A stretch of 64,000 bases of DNA from Marinobacterium arenosum (GTDB taxonomy: Bacteria > Pseudomonadota > Gammaproteobacteria > Pseudomonadales > Balneatricaceae): contig NZ_JAILYN010000014.1 in the NCBI RefSeq assembly GCF_019795155.1, positions 1 to 64,000 of the forward strand, in the 5' to 3' direction. Shown here one piece after another: positions 8,768 through 21,042 of the stretch (positions are counted from its first letter, which is position 1; each line of letters starts with the position of its first letter). Both the position numbers and the translations under genes were made by a program. The notes beneath the pieces are model-generated. The model made no database searches. It saw only the letters and a list, made by a program, of their open reading frames with translations, and was not told where the DNA came from.

Positions 8768-11518
8768 TCAGCTCAGCTTACCGTGGCACTGTTTGTATTT
8801 CTTACCGGAACCGCAGGGGCAGGGATCGTTACGGCCCACCTTGGCTTCGGAACGTACGTAAGTGGCCACGGCGGTATCAGCCTCTGCCTCGCCCTCGTCA
8901 CTCGATTCGGCGGCAGCCATCGCACCGGCCTGCTCGTGCTGATAATTCATCTGTTGGCGCTCGGCCTGCTCGCGGCGCTGTTGCTCCATCTCCTCGACAT
9001 CTTCCGGCTGGCGCACCTGAACATGGCTCAGGATCCGGATCACGTCACGCTTGATGTTTTCCAGCAGCTCCTGGAACAGCTGGAAGGCTTCGCGCTTATA
9101 CTCCTGCTTCGGGTTCTTCTGCGCGTAGCCGCGCAGATGAATGCCCTGGCGCAGGTGATCCATGGTCTGCAGATGCTCCTTCCACAGGGTATCGAGAACC
9201 TGCAGCATCACCTGCTTCTCGAACAGCCGCATGGTCTCGACACCGACCTGCTCCTCTTTCTGGCGGTAAGCGTTGACCACTTCCTGCTGAATCTTCTCGC
9301 GCAGGGACTCCTCATGCAGCGAGTCGTCGCTGTCGAGCCACTGCCGCAGCGGCGCCTTGATGGCGAACTCGGTATCCAGCGCCTTCTCCAGGCCGGCCAC
9401 GTCCCACTGCTCCTCCAGGCTCTGCGGCGGGATGTACTCGCTGATGGCGTTGTCGACCACCTCGGCACGCACCGCGTCGACGGTCTCGGAGATATCGTCG
9501 CTGGCCATCAGCTCGTTACGCTGACCGTAGATCACGGTACGCTGATCGTTGGCCACATCATCGTATTCCAGCAGCGCTTTACGGATATCGAAGTTGCGTC
9601 CTTCCACCTTGCGCTGCGCCTTCTCGATGGCGTTGGTGACCATCTTGTGCTCGATCGCTTCACCGCGCTCCATCCCCAGCGCCTGCATGAACTGGCGCAC
9701 CCGTTCGGAGGCGAAGATCCGCATCAGGTCATCTTCCAGCGACAGGAAGAAACGCGAGTAACCCGGATCGCCCTGACGGCCGGCACGGCCGCGCAGCTGG
9801 TTGTCGATACGACGTGACTCGTGACGCTCGGTACCGATGATATGCAGACCACCGGCGGCCAGCACCTGTTCATGGCGCTTCTGCCAAGCCGCTTTCGCTT
9901 CGGCAATGGTGGCTTCGTCGGCGTCCTCTCCCAGCGCCGCCAGTTCGACTTCCAGCTTGCCGCCCAGCACGATATCGGTACCACGACCGGCCATGTTGGT
10001 AGCGATGGTCACCGCGCCCGGACGACCGGCATCGGCAATGATGCTGGCTTCGCGGGCGTGGTTCTTGGCGTTCAGTACCTCGTGCTGAATCTTCTCCTTG
10101 TTCAGCAAGGCCGACAGCAATTCAGAGGACTCGACCGAGGCGGTACCGACCAGCACCGGCGCCTGCTTGTCCTGCAACTGACGGATCTCGTCGACGATCG
10201 CCTCGTACTTCTCCTCCATGGTCAGGAACACCGCATCGTTGCCATCCTTACGGGCGATCGGCCGGTTGGTCGGGATCACCACCACGTCCAGGCCGTAGAT
10301 CTGGCGCAGCTCGAAGGCTTCGGTATCGGCGGTGCCGGTCATCCCGGACAGCTTGTCGTAGAGGCGGAAGTAGTTCTGGAAGGTGGTCGAGGCCAGGGTC
10401 TGGCTCTCCAGCTGGATCTTGACCCCCTCCTTGGCTTCCACCGCCTGGTGCAGACCTTCCGACCAACGGCGGCCCGGCATGATACGACCGGTGTGTTCGT
10501 CGACGATCACCACCTGGTTGTCCTGCACGATATAGTCACGGTCGCGCTGGAACAGCTGGTGAGCCCGCAAGGCGGCCAGTACATGGTGCAGCAGGTTGAG
10601 GTTCTGCGGTGCGTAGAGGCTGTCGCCGTTGGACAGCAAACCGTGCTGGCTGAGCAGTTCCTCGACCAGTTGGTGACCGGCTTCGGTCAGCTCCACCGTG
10701 CGGTTCTTCTCGTCGACCACGAAGTGTTCTTCGATTTGCTGCTGATCATCCTTCGGATCGATCTCGCCTTCGTAGCGCTTCAGCTGCGGAATCAGCGTGT
10801 TGATCTTCTGGTACATCGCCGAGCTGTCTTCCGCCGGACCGGAGATAATCAACGGGGTACGCGCCTCGTCGATCAGGATCGAGTCCACCTCGTCGACGAC
10901 GGCAAAATTGAACTCCCGCTGGACCTTCTCGGCCAGGCTGAACGCCATGTTGTCGCGCAGGTAGTCGAAGCCGAATTCGTTGTTGGTACCGTAGGTGATA
11001 TCAGACGCATAGGCCGCCCGCTTGGTTTCCGGGTGCTGCTGGGAGAGCACCACGCCAACGCTCAGGCCAAGGAATTCGTACAGCGGACGCATCCACTCGG
11101 CGTCTCGACTCGCCAGGTAGTCGTTGACGGTCACCACATGCACCCCGTCACCGCCCAGCGCATTCAGGTAGGCCGGCAGGGTCGCCACCAGCGTCTTACC
11201 CTCACCTGTGCGCATCTCGGCTACCTTGCCCTCGTGCAGCGTGATACCACCGATCAGCTGGACGTCGAAATGGCGCATCTGCATCACCCGCTTGGAGGCT
11301 TCGCGTACCACCGCGAAGGCTTCCGGCAAGATCTGGTCGAGGGTGGCACCGCCAGCCAGGCGCTCCCGGAACTCGACGGTCTTGGCTTTCAGCTGGTCGT
11401 CGCTAAGCGACGCCAGTTCCGCTTCCAGCGCGTTAATCTGTTTGACGATCCGACCCATTCGCTTGAGTTCGCGATCGTTCTTACTTCCGAAGACCTTCTT
11501 TAACAGTGAGCCCAGCAT
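8768..11518 (-). CDS. secA: preprotein translocase ATPase SecA
   Basis: 916 residues from the ATG at 11518; a TTG five codons upstream is possible, but [12 protein letters not shown] matches the usual SecA N-terminus. SecA couples ATP hydrolysis to Sec-dependent export of unfolded proteins through SecYEG. Visible parts are Walker [14 protein letters not shown], the DEAD-type [16 protein letters not shown], the preprotein-binding domain, the second helicase domain with [14 protein letters not shown] and the [15 protein letters not shown] motif, the long scaffold helix, and a C-terminal zinc tail [14 protein letters not shown], which contacts SecB. lpxC lies upstream with a terminator between, and no secM-like gene is present. 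Confidence 0.97.
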   Translation of the reverse strand: MLGSLLKKVFGSKNDRELKRMGRIVKQINALEAELASLSDDQLKAKTVEFRERLAGGATLDQILPEAFAVVREASKRVMQMRHFDVQLIGGITLHEGKVAEMRTGEGKTLVATLPAYLNALGGDGVHVVTVNDYLASRDAEWMRPLYEFLGLSVGVVLSQQHPETKRAAYASDITYGTNNEFGFDYLRDNMAFSLAEKVQREFNFAVVDEVDSILIDEARTPLIISGPAEDSSAMYQKINTLIPQLKRYEGEIDPKDDQQQIEEHFVVDEKNRTVELTEAGHQLVEELLSQHGLLSNGDSLYAPQNLNLLHHVLAALRAHQLFQRDRDYIVQDNQVVIVDEHTGRIMPGRRWSEGLHQAVEAKEGVKIQLESQTLASTTFQNYFRLYDKLSGMTGTADTEAFELRQIYGLDVVVIPTNRPIARKDGNDAVFLTMEEKYEAIVDEIRQLQDKQAPVLVGTASVESSELLSALLNKEKIQHEVLNAKNHAREASIIADAGRPGAVTIATNMAGRGTDIVLGGKLEVELAALGEDADEATIAEAKAAWQKRHEQVLAAGGLHIIGTERHESRRIDNQLRGRAGRQGDPGYSRFFLSLEDDLMRIFASERVRQFMQALGMERGEAIEHKMVTNAIEKAQRKVEGRNFDIRKALLEYDDVANDQRTVIYGQRNELMASDDISETVDAVRAEVVDNAISEYIPPQSLEEQWDVAGLEKALDTEFAIKAPLRQWLDSDDSLHEESLREKIQQEVVNAYRQKEEQVGVETMRLFEKQVMLQVLDTLWKEHLQTMDHLRQGIHLRGYAQKNPKQEYKREAFQLFQELLENIKRDVIRILSHVQVRQPEDVEEMEQQRREQAERQQMNYQHEQAGAMAAAESSDEGEAEADTAVATYVRSEAKVGRNDPCPCGSGKKYKQCHGKLS

Positions 11519-11694
11519 GTCTACGTCTATCAACCTATTGAATATAAAGCCATTCCCATGGCACGGGTAATCTTTCGATTCAACATTCTACCCATATTGG
11601 GGCAAGGAATAGAATCTCAAGCCGGAATTAATTGCTCGACCGGTGGCAATCCCCGGTCATCGCCCAATATCCGCGCGGGGACATGGCGGGAAAT

Positions 11695-11727
11695 ACAAAA
11701 AAACCGAACCCTGGGGTTCGGTTTTTT
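11695..11727. terminator. bidirectional terminator after lpxC
   Basis: CCGAACCC-TG-GGGTTCGG (11704-11721) is a strong stem flanked by nine A on the left and six T on the right, so it works in both directions. It separates the minus-strand lpxC (stop at 11748) from secA, which therefore needs its own promoter in about 11519-11694. That stretch holds no other gene. Confidence 0.88.
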
Positions 11728-11747
11728 CAATGCATGCCCATGCTGGT

Positions 11748-12662
11748 TCAGACCGCCAGCACTGGCTTCTGATAGGAGATCGGCGCATCGGCCTCCTGAC
11801 CTTCGAAGGTCACGATCTCCCAGGCATCCGCCTGCGACAGCAACTTGCGCAGCAGCATGTTGTTCAGGTGGTGGCCGGACTTATGACCGAAGAACTCGCC
11901 GATCAGGCTCTTGCCCAGCAGGTAGAGGTCGCCGACCGCATCCAGCACCTTGTGCTTGACGAATTCGTCGTCGTAGCGCAGGCCGTCTTCATTCAGGATC
12001 CGGTAGTCATCGACCACGATGGCATTGTCGAAGTTGCCGCCCAGCGCCAGGTTCTGTGAACGCAGGTACTCGATATCACGCATGAAACCGAAGGTGCGGG
12101 CCCGGCTAACCTCCTTGACGAAAGAGGTGCTGGAAAAGTCCAGACAGGCTTCCATGTTACGGCCTTCGAACGCCGGGTGCTCGAAATCGATCTTGAAGCC
12201 AACCTTGAAACCGTCGAACGGACGGAAGGTCGCGTACTTGTCATCGGCGCTGACGGTCACTTCCTTCTTGATCCGGATAAACTGTTTCGGTGCATCCTGT
12301 TCCGCGATACCGGCGGACTGAATCAGGAACACGAACGGCGCCGCACTGCCGTCCATGATCGGCACCTCTTCGGCGCTCAGCTCGACATAGGCGTTGTCGA
12401 TACCCAGGCCAGCCAATGCCGACAGCAGGTGCTCGACGGTAGAGACGCGCACGCCGTCTTTCGCCAGATTGGTCGACAGCGTGGTATCGACCACGTTATC
12501 GGCCCGCGCTTCGATTTCGACCACCGGATCACAGTCCACGCGACGGAAAACAATACCGGTATCGACCGGTGCCGGCTTCAATGTCAGGTAGACCTTGCTA
12601 CCAGTATGCAGGCCGATGCCCGTTGCTTTGATGCTGTTTTTCAGAGTTCTCTGTCTGATCAT
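11748..12662 (-). CDS. lpxC: UDP-3-O-acyl-N-acetylglucosamine deacetylase LpxC
   Basis: 304 residues, the zinc amidase that commits UDP-acyl-GlcNAc to lipid A synthesis. It begins [21 protein letters not shown], the usual LpxC start. Zinc ligands are recognisable as the His of TVEHLLSAL and, in the second half, [14 protein letters not shown] (His and Asp); HKSGHHLNN supplies the catalytic-acid His. Length matches E. coli LpxC (305). It follows ftsZ on the same strand, as in most gammaproteobacteria, but 399 nt of non-coding sequence with a large hairpin separate them, so it probably has its own promoter. Confidence 0.97.
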   Translation of the reverse strand: MIRQRTLKNSIKATGIGLHTGSKVYLTLKPAPVDTGIVFRRVDCDPVVEIEARADNVVDTTLSTNLAKDGVRVSTVEHLLSALAGLGIDNAYVELSAEEVPIMDGSAAPFVFLIQSAGIAEQDAPKQFIRIKKEVTVSADDKYATFRPFDGFKVGFKIDFEHPAFEGRNMEACLDFSSTSFVKEVSRARTFGFMRDIEYLRSQNLALGGNFDNAIVVDDYRILNEDGLRYDDEFVKHKVLDAVGDLYLLGKSLIGEFFGHKSGHHLNNMLLRKLLSQADAWEIVTFEGQEADAPISYQKPVLAV

Positions 12663-12723
12663 TCTTTCCGCCGAAAAAGAGTGAGGCCAAATTTAGGGGG
12701 GCGCTCTCAGTCATTCAGTGCTG

Positions 12724-12820
12724 CCGGGCCCCTTTCCCCCACAGCAAGGCACAATAAACGCCCTGTAGTCATTCTACATAAGCGAACGATAACGCCACTG
12801 TGGAGGGGAAAGGGGCCCGG
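12724..12820. repeat. long inverted repeat between ftsZ and lpxC
   Basis: The left arm 12724-12744 (CCGGGCCCCTTTCCCC...CACAG) pairs with the right arm 12798-12820 as a 21-bp stem broken by one 2-nt bulge. The 53-nt loop contains a smaller hairpin TGTAG/CTACA (12764-12778). It is the dominant feature of the 399-bp lpxC-ftsZ space (12663-13061). No T-run follows, so it is not a standard terminator. Read from the minus strand it lies between the ftsZ stop and the lpxC start. I see no credible gene in the rest of the space. Confidence 0.8.
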
Positions 12821-13061
12821 CCCTTCGGGTTGCTCCTGAAAAAACGCCATACCGCGTTGTTCGTCGTTCATTTGGAATAAACCAAACGTCACTCCTCACG
12901 CCTTGCCTGGCAACTTTTCAGGGACAACAGCTTTGACTGAATGCTTGAGAACGCCCCCGCGCATGTTAACAAAATGACGGCCCGTCCAGCAAGCCGACCA
13001 CCGGCCGGCATGCCCCATCGCCAGACGTTCAAGTCCGCTGGCCCGTCTGTTCGTCTGTTCG

Positions 13062-14243
13062 TCAGTCCGCCTGGCGACGCAGGAAGGTCGGAATATCGAG
13101 ATAACTCATCTCATCATCCGCCACACCGGACTCCGTCTGCGGCGACTCGTCCCGTGTCGGTGCCGGCTTACCCGGATCCAGCAGGGCTTCCTCCTTGCGG
13201 CGGCGCAGCACCGTCGGCACTTCAATGTCTTCAGGTTTCGGTGCTGCCGGAGCCACCTTGTTGCTGACCACGCGAATCTCCTCACGCGGCTTGTCCAGGC
13301 CGGTCGCCACCACAGTGACCGTCAGGGTATCGGTAAGTTCCGGATCGATAACGGTACCCACCACGATGGTCGCTTCGTCGGAGGCATACTCCTCAACCAG
13401 GCTACCCACCTCGGAGAACTCGCCCAGGCTCAGGTCCAGGCCGGCCGTGATGTTGACCAGCAGGCCGGAGGCGCCCTTCAGGTCGATATCTTCCAGCAGC
13501 GGGCTCTTGATCGCCTTCTCGGCCGCCTCGCCGGCGCGGTTCTCGCCGGTGGCGGAACCGGTACCCATCATCGCCATGCCCATTTCGGACATCACGGTAC
13601 GCACGTCGGCGAAGTCGACGTTGATCATGCCCGGTCGCATGATCAGGTCGGAGATCCCCTGCACCGCCCCTTTCAGCACGTCGTTGGCGGTGCTGAACGC
13701 ATTCAGCAGGCTGCAGTTGCGGCCCATCACCTGCATCAGCTTCTCGTTCGGAATGATGATCAGCGAGTCGACGGATTCGCGCAGTTCCTTGATCCCCTCG
13801 ATGGCAATGCTGGTCCGCTTGCGGCCCTCGAACGGGAATGGCTTGGTGACCACCGCCACGGTCAGGATACCCATCTCCTTGGCGACCTCGGCAACGATCG
13901 GCGCGGCACCGGTGCCGGTACCGCCGCCCATGCCGGCGGTGATGAACACCATGTCGGCACCGCCGAGCATCTCGGCGATCCGCTCACGATCCTCGATCGC
14001 CGCCTGGCGGCCCACCTCCGGATTGGCACCGGCACCGAGCCCCTTGGTGATCTCGCCGCCGATCTGAATCACCGTCTTGGCCCGCATATTGTCGAGCGCC
14101 TGGGCGTCGGTATTGGCGCAGATGAACTCGACCCCTTCAACCTCACTGGCGACCATGTGCTGGACGGCATTGCCACCGCCGCCACCGACACCGATCACCT
14201 TGATCACCGCGTTCGCCGGAACGCTGTTTACCAGTTCAAACAT
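13062..14243 (-). CDS. ftsZ: cell division GTPase FtsZ
   Basis: 393 residues, the tubulin-like GTPase that forms the Z ring. I chose the ATG at 14243 because MFELVNSVPANAVIKVIG is the normal FtsZ start and a strong GGGAGGAAGGGG ribosome-binding site precedes it; an 18-codon upstream extension is possible but unlikely. The glycine loop GGGTGTG is at residues 106-112 and the T7 synergy loop is present as VDFADVRTVMSEMGMAMMG. After a variable linker the conserved C-terminal peptide LDIPTFLRRQ, the docking site for FtsA and ZipA, ends the protein. It follows ftsA by 85 nt, room for an extra promoter. Confidence 0.97.
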   Translation of the reverse strand: MFELVNSVPANAVIKVIGVGGGGGNAVQHMVASEVEGVEFICANTDAQALDNMRAKTVIQIGGEITKGLGAGANPEVGRQAAIEDRERIAEMLGGADMVFITAGMGGGTGTGAAPIVAEVAKEMGILTVAVVTKPFPFEGRKRTSIAIEGIKELRESVDSLIIIPNEKLMQVMGRNCSLLNAFSTANDVLKGAVQGISDLIMRPGMINVDFADVRTVMSEMGMAMMGTGSATGENRAGEAAEKAIKSPLLEDIDLKGASGLLVNITAGLDLSLGEFSEVGSLVEEYASDEATIVVGTVIDPELTDTLTVTVVATGLDKPREEIRVVSNKVAPAAPKPEDIEVPTVLRRRKEEALLDPGKPAPTRDESPQTESGVADDEMSYLDIPTFLRRQAD

Positions 14244-14328
14244 TTCCCCTTCCTCCCAATAGCGCCTGCCACTACCTTCCGGCGCCATTCTGGTCACTGA
14301 TTAGTTGCTTTACGGCCCGGCCGGATAC

Positions 14329-15576
14329 TTAGAAATTGCCCTGAAACCAGGCTTTCATCCGGCCCAAAATATTGTCGCCCGGCACCCGCTCCGGTACCGG
14401 CATCTCCTCCTGAACCAGCGGCGCGCTGCGGTCCAGGTTCTGCCGGGCATAGAGCAGCAGCCCCATGCCGGTGGCGTAGATCGGGTTGTGCATGATGTCC
14501 TCCATGCCGCGCACGCCCTGCGGCTTGGCCAGCCGCACCGGCATATGGAAGATCTCCTCGGCCAGGTCGACCGCGCCCTCCATCTTGGCGGTACCACCGG
14601 TCAGCACGATGCCGGCGGCGGCCAGGTCCTCGAAGCCGGAGCGGCGCAGTTCCGCCTGCACCAGCGTGAACAGCTCGTCATAGCGCGGCTCGACCACCTC
14701 GGCCAGCGCCTGGCGCGACAGATCGCGCGGCGGCCGGTCGCCGACGCTGGGTACCTTGATCGTTTCGCTGCCGCCGGCCAGCTGGGCCAGCGCGCAGGCG
14801 TACTTGATCTTGATCTCCTCGGCATGCTGGCTCGGTGTACGCAGCGCCATGGCGATATCGTTGGTCACCTGGTCGCCGGCGATCGGGATCACCCCGGTAT
14901 GCCGGATCGCCCCGCCGGTGAAGATCGCGATATCGGTGGTGCCACCGCCGATATCCACCATGCAGACGCCGAGCTCCTTTTCGTCTTCGGTCAGCACCGA
15001 GTAACTGGACGCCAGCTGCTCCAGCACGATGGCATCGACCTCGAGACCGCAGCGACGGATGCACTTTTCGATGTTCTGCACCGCATTGACCGAACCGGTC
15101 ACCAGGTGAACCTTGGCTTCCAGCCGCACGCCGGACATCCCCAACGGCTCCTTGATCCCCTCCTGGTTATCGATCACGTACTCCTGCGGCAGGATGTGCA
15201 GGATCCGCTGATCGGCCGGGATCGCCACCGCCCGGGCGGCGTCGATCACCCGCTCCAGGTCGTAGTCGGTTACTTCACGGTCGCGAACCGCGACGATGCC
15301 GTGCGAGTTCAGACTGCTGATATGGCTGCCGGCGATACCGACGGTCACCGAGTGGATCTTGCACCCGGCCATAAGTTCCGCCTCTTCCACCGCCCGCTGG
15401 ATCGAGCTGACCGTGGATTCGATGTTCACCACCACGCCCCGCTTCAGGCCACGCGACGGATGCGAGCCGATCCCCACCAGCTCGATCTCTCCGTCCGGCG
15501 TGATCTCGCCGACCAGGCAGACCACCTTGGAGGTGCCTATGTCGAGCGCTACGATCATGTTGTTTTCTATCGCCAT
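14329..15576 (-). CDS. ftsA: cell division protein FtsA
   Basis: 415 residues, the actin-like ATPase that tethers FtsZ to the membrane and signals to the division machinery. The phosphate-1 motif VALDIGTSKVVCLVGE is at the N-terminus, the inserted 1C (SHS2) domain follows, and VCMVDIGGGTTDIAIF is the phosphate-2 motif. The C-terminal amphipathic membrane helix is visible as ILGRMKAWFQGNF. It lies 10 nt after ftsQ and 85 nt before ftsZ on the same strand. Confidence 0.97.
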   Translation of the reverse strand: MAIENNMIVALDIGTSKVVCLVGEITPDGEIELVGIGSHPSRGLKRGVVVNIESTVSSIQRAVEEAELMAGCKIHSVTVGIAGSHISSLNSHGIVAVRDREVTDYDLERVIDAARAVAIPADQRILHILPQEYVIDNQEGIKEPLGMSGVRLEAKVHLVTGSVNAVQNIEKCIRRCGLEVDAIVLEQLASSYSVLTEDEKELGVCMVDIGGGTTDIAIFTGGAIRHTGVIPIAGDQVTNDIAMALRTPSQHAEEIKIKYACALAQLAGGSETIKVPSVGDRPPRDLSRQALAEVVEPRYDELFTLVQAELRRSGFEDLAAAGIVLTGGTAKMEGAVDLAEEIFHMPVRLAKPQGVRGMEDIMHNPIYATGMGLLLYARQNLDRSAPLVQEEMPVPERVPGDNILGRMKAWFQGNF

Positions 15577-15586
15577 CGTCTGCTAT

Positions 15587-16387
15587 CTACTCGTTAGAAT
15601 TCTGTTCAGCCTTGGGCCGCCAGGCTACCGCCACCCCGTTGGTGTAGCGGATGTCGACCTGCTCGATCTCGGCGGCCCGCTCCGCCAGCCGGCTCTGATA
15701 CAACTTCAGGAACCGGCTCAGCCGCTCGTTAATCCCTTCCCGCCCAACCACCACGCGGATACCGTTATCCAGCGTCAGCGTCCAGGCCCCGCGCGCCTCC
15801 AGGTTCAGCGCGGTGATACTCAAGCCGACCTGCCGAAACAGCTGGTTGAGATCGTGAAACTCAGCCATCACCTTGGCGGTGTCCCGGGCCGGGCCGCTCA
15901 ATTTCGGCAACCCGCGATATTCCTTTTTCAACTCCGGCCAGAAGATATCGCCCTGATGGTTAAGCAACCCCTTGTTGCCCCAGCGCGCCACCGGCACCTC
16001 CTCCTCCAGCGACAGCTGGACGGTACCGGGCCACTGCAGTCGCACCGCCGCCCGGCGCACCCAGGGTTCATCCTCGACCCGCTCACGCAGCGCTGCCACA
16101 TCCAGCGACAGCAGGCTGCTTTGCACCACCGGCTCCAGCTGCTCGCCGAGCGCCTGGCGGTCGAGGTGGCGCACCTCGCCGCTGATCTGCAACTCGGTGA
16201 TCGGCCTATCCAGCCAATCCCAGACCGAGCGCCAGACGCTGAGCAGCACGATGGCGAAAAACACCAGCGCACTGAACGTCCAGAGCGGCTGCCACCAGCC
16301 ATCCTGATCGTCGGACAGTGCCAGTTCGGAACGTCCGACCCGCTGCGCAACCGACTCGACCGTTGCCTGCCAACGCTGCCGGATCAT
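15587..16387 (-). CDS. ftsQ: cell division protein FtsQ
   Basis: 266 residues, a bitopic divisome protein that binds FtsB and FtsL in the periplasm. A cytoplasmic tail of about 33 residues is followed by one membrane helix (PLWTFSALVFFAIVLLSVW, about 34-52), a POTRA domain (ITELQISGEVRHLDRQAL...VRRAAVRLQWPGTVQLSLEE) and the beta domain. Length is usual. It starts 4 nt after ddlB and lies just before ftsA, the standard ddlB-ftsQ-ftsA order. Confidence 0.95.
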   Translation of the reverse strand: MIRQRWQATVESVAQRVGRSELALSDDQDGWWQPLWTFSALVFFAIVLLSVWRSVWDWLDRPITELQISGEVRHLDRQALGEQLEPVVQSSLLSLDVAALRERVEDEPWVRRAAVRLQWPGTVQLSLEEEVPVARWGNKGLLNHQGDIFWPELKKEYRGLPKLSGPARDTAKVMAEFHDLNQLFRQVGLSITALNLEARGAWTLTLDNGIRVVVGREGINERLSRFLKLYQSRLAERAAEIEQVDIRYTNGVAVAWRPKAEQNSNE

Positions 16388-16391
16388 CGCG

Positions 16392-18780
<2,389 letters not shown>

Positions 18781-18784
<4 letters not shown>

Positions 18785-19863
18785 CGTTTCATCGCCTCCA
18801 GACAGAGCGCCGCAACCTGTCGGCCCGCCTCCGGTTTCGCCAGTTGCCGTGCCTGCCCGGCCATCGCCAGTAGCTTTTCGCGATCGGCCAGCTCGGCCAG
18901 CAACTGCTTCAATTTCTGTTCATTCAATTCCGCCTGCGCCACCCGCACGGCGGCACCGGCCTCAGCCAGGTAGCTGGCGTTGGCGGTCTGGTGATCGTCC
19001 ACGGCATGGGGCAGAGGCACCAACACCGCCGCCACGCCGGCGATCATCAGCTCGCTGACCGTCAACGCGCCGGCCCGACAGAGCACCAGGTCCGCCCAGC
19101 CGTACGCCTCGGCCATATCCTCGATAAAGGGCACCACCCTGGCGTCCACCCGGTGCGCCGTATAAAGCGCCTGGGTGGTATCGAAGTTACGCTTGCCGGT
19201 CTGGTGCCAGACCTCCGGGCGCTGCTCTTTCGGCAGCTCGGCCAGCGCCGCCGGCAGCAGGTCGTTGATCGCCTTGGCCCCCAGGCTACCACCGACCACC
19301 AGCAGTCGTAGCGGGCCCTGTCGCTGTGCAGCCCGCTCGGCCGGCACCGGCAGATCGAGAATCGGCCCGCGTACCGGGTTGCCGGTGACCACCGTATCGC
19401 GCCCCTTGAAGGCACCGCCGAACGCTTCGGCCACGGTATCGGCGAAGCGGGCCAAGATCCGGTTGGTCAACCCGGCAATGGCGTTCTGTTCCTGGATCAC
19501 CAGCGGCCGACGCAGCAGCCAGGCCGCCAGGCCACCGGGGCCGGAAGCGAAACCGCCCATCCCCAGCACCACGTCCGGCTTGACCCGGCGCAGTACGCCG
19601 ATCGCCTGCCAGAGCGCCAGCACAAGTTTGAAGGGTGCCAGCAGCAGGCTTAATTTGCCCTTACCACGCAAACCGCTGACCTCGATGCAGTGCAGCTTGA
19701 TGCCGGCATTGGGCACCACCTCGGCTTCAATGCCCCGCGCTGTGCCCAGCCATTCGACATGCACCCCCTGCTGTTGCAGCAGCTGGGCGGTGGCCAGCGC
19801 CGGGAACACGTGACCACCGGTACCACCGGCCATCACCAGGGCAGTTTTCTGCTCAGCACTCAT
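18781..19863 (-). CDS. murG: UDP-GlcNAc:lipid I transferase MurG
   Basis: 360 residues, a peripheral membrane GT-B glycosyltransferase turning lipid I into lipid II. The N-terminal G-loop [15 protein letters not shown] and the second glycine-rich loop [12 protein letters not shown] are clear, as is the UDP-GlcNAc site [24 protein letters not shown] with the usual basic-hydrophobic patch. Its ATG directly abuts the ftsW stop codon. Length is normal. Confidence 0.97.
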
Positions 19864-21042
19864 CTATCCGTTTTCCTCAAGCAGCTCGTCCTGCTGCATC
19901 CGTTTCAACTCGTAATCGATCCGTAACACCACCGCCAGCATCGCGCAGCTGACCAGCAGGCTACTGCCGCCATAACTGACCAGTGGCAGGGTCAGCCCCT
20001 TGGTTGGCAGCGCGCCGACGTTAACGCCGATATTGATCAACGCCTGGCCGGCAAAAATGATCGCAAAGCCGTACACCACGTAGGCCTGGAAGAAGGCTCG
20101 CAACTGTTCTGCACGGCGGCCGATGCGGAACATCCGCACCACCATCACCGCGTAGATCAGCAGCACCAGCAACGCACCGACCATCCCCAGCTCCTCGGCC
20201 AGTACCGAGAACACGAAGTCGGTGTGCGCCTCCGGCAGGTAGAACAGCTTCTGTACGCTGTTGCCCAGCCCGGTGCCGGTCCACTCGCCACGGCCAAAGG
20301 CGATCTGCGCCTGCGACAGCTGGTAGCCGGTGCCGAACGGGTCCTGCCAGGGGTCCAGGAAGCTCTGCAAGCGGGCCACCCGGTAGGGCTGCAGACCGAC
20401 GAACAGCGACAGCAGGCCGACCGCGCCGGCCAACACCATGAAAAACTGCGTGGCGCGCATACCGCTGAGGAAGATCATCCCCATCACCGTGCCCATCAGC
20501 ACCACCAGGGCACCGAAGTCCGGTTCCAGGTAGAGCAGGATCACGAAGATCCCCAACGGCAGTGCCGGTTTGGCGACCCCCCGCCAGCTGGAGCGTACTT
20601 CGTCGAGCCGGCGCACCAGGTAGCCGCCCATGTACATCACCATGCAGAACTTGGCCACCTCGGACGCCTGCAGGTTCAGCGGCCCGAGCGGCAGCCAGCG
20701 CTGCGAGCCGTTCACCGAACGGCCGATACCGGGGATCAGAACCGCGATCAGCAGCAGGCCCGCGCCCAGCATCCACCAGTGGCCGGTACGCTCCCAGAAC
20801 GCGGTGGGTATCCGGTAGACCAGCACCGCGCCAGTCAAAGCCAGGCTCATGAAAATCCCTTGCCGTACCATGTAGAACAGCGGCGTGCCGGTGGTACGCT
20901 CGGCCACGTCGAGCGACGCCGAGGTGATCATCACGAATCCGGTCAGCATCAGCGTGACCGCGCAAGCCAGCACACCGGGGTCGAACGGCAACACCCGGGC
21001 CGGCGCCTGCGGCGCAAACCATTGCGACCAGATACGCTCCAT
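19864..21042 (-). CDS. ftsW: septal peptidoglycan polymerase FtsW (SEDS family)
   Basis: 392 residues with about ten membrane helices; polymerises lipid II at the septum together with FtsI. Conserved SEDS segments include RWLPLGPLNLQASEVAKF, PDFGALVVL (the Asp-bearing loop), GTGLGNSVQKLFYLPEAHTD and GLTLPLVSYGGSSLL near the end. The start codon overlaps the murD stop by one base (TGATG). Same operon as murG and murD. Confidence 0.96.
   Translation of the reverse strand: MERIWSQWFAPQAPARVLPFDPGVLACAVTLMLTGFVMITSASLDVAERTTGTPLFYMVRQGIFMSLALTGAVLVYRIPTAFWERTGHWWMLGAGLLLIAVLIPGIGRSVNGSQRWLPLGPLNLQASEVAKFCMVMYMGGYLVRRLDEVRSSWRGVAKPALPLGIFVILLYLEPDFGALVVLMGTVMGMIFLSGMRATQFFMVLAGAVGLLSLFVGLQPYRVARLQSFLDPWQDPFGTGYQLSQAQIAFGRGEWTGTGLGNSVQKLFYLPEAHTDFVFSVLAEELGMVGALLVLLIYAVMVVRMFRIGRRAEQLRAFFQAYVVYGFAIIFAGQALINIGVNVGALPTKGLTLPLVSYGGSSLLVSCAMLAVVLRIDYELKRMQQDELLEENG

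Noticed and set aside
8639-11503. Long plus-strand frames opposite secA
   Set aside because: They mirror the secA codons; the minus-strand reading is unmistakably SecA over its full length.
12707-12892. A possible 61-residue minus-strand protein in the ftsZ-lpxC gap
   Set aside because: It is created by the arms of the long inverted repeat, has no ribosome-binding site I trust and resembles no family I know.
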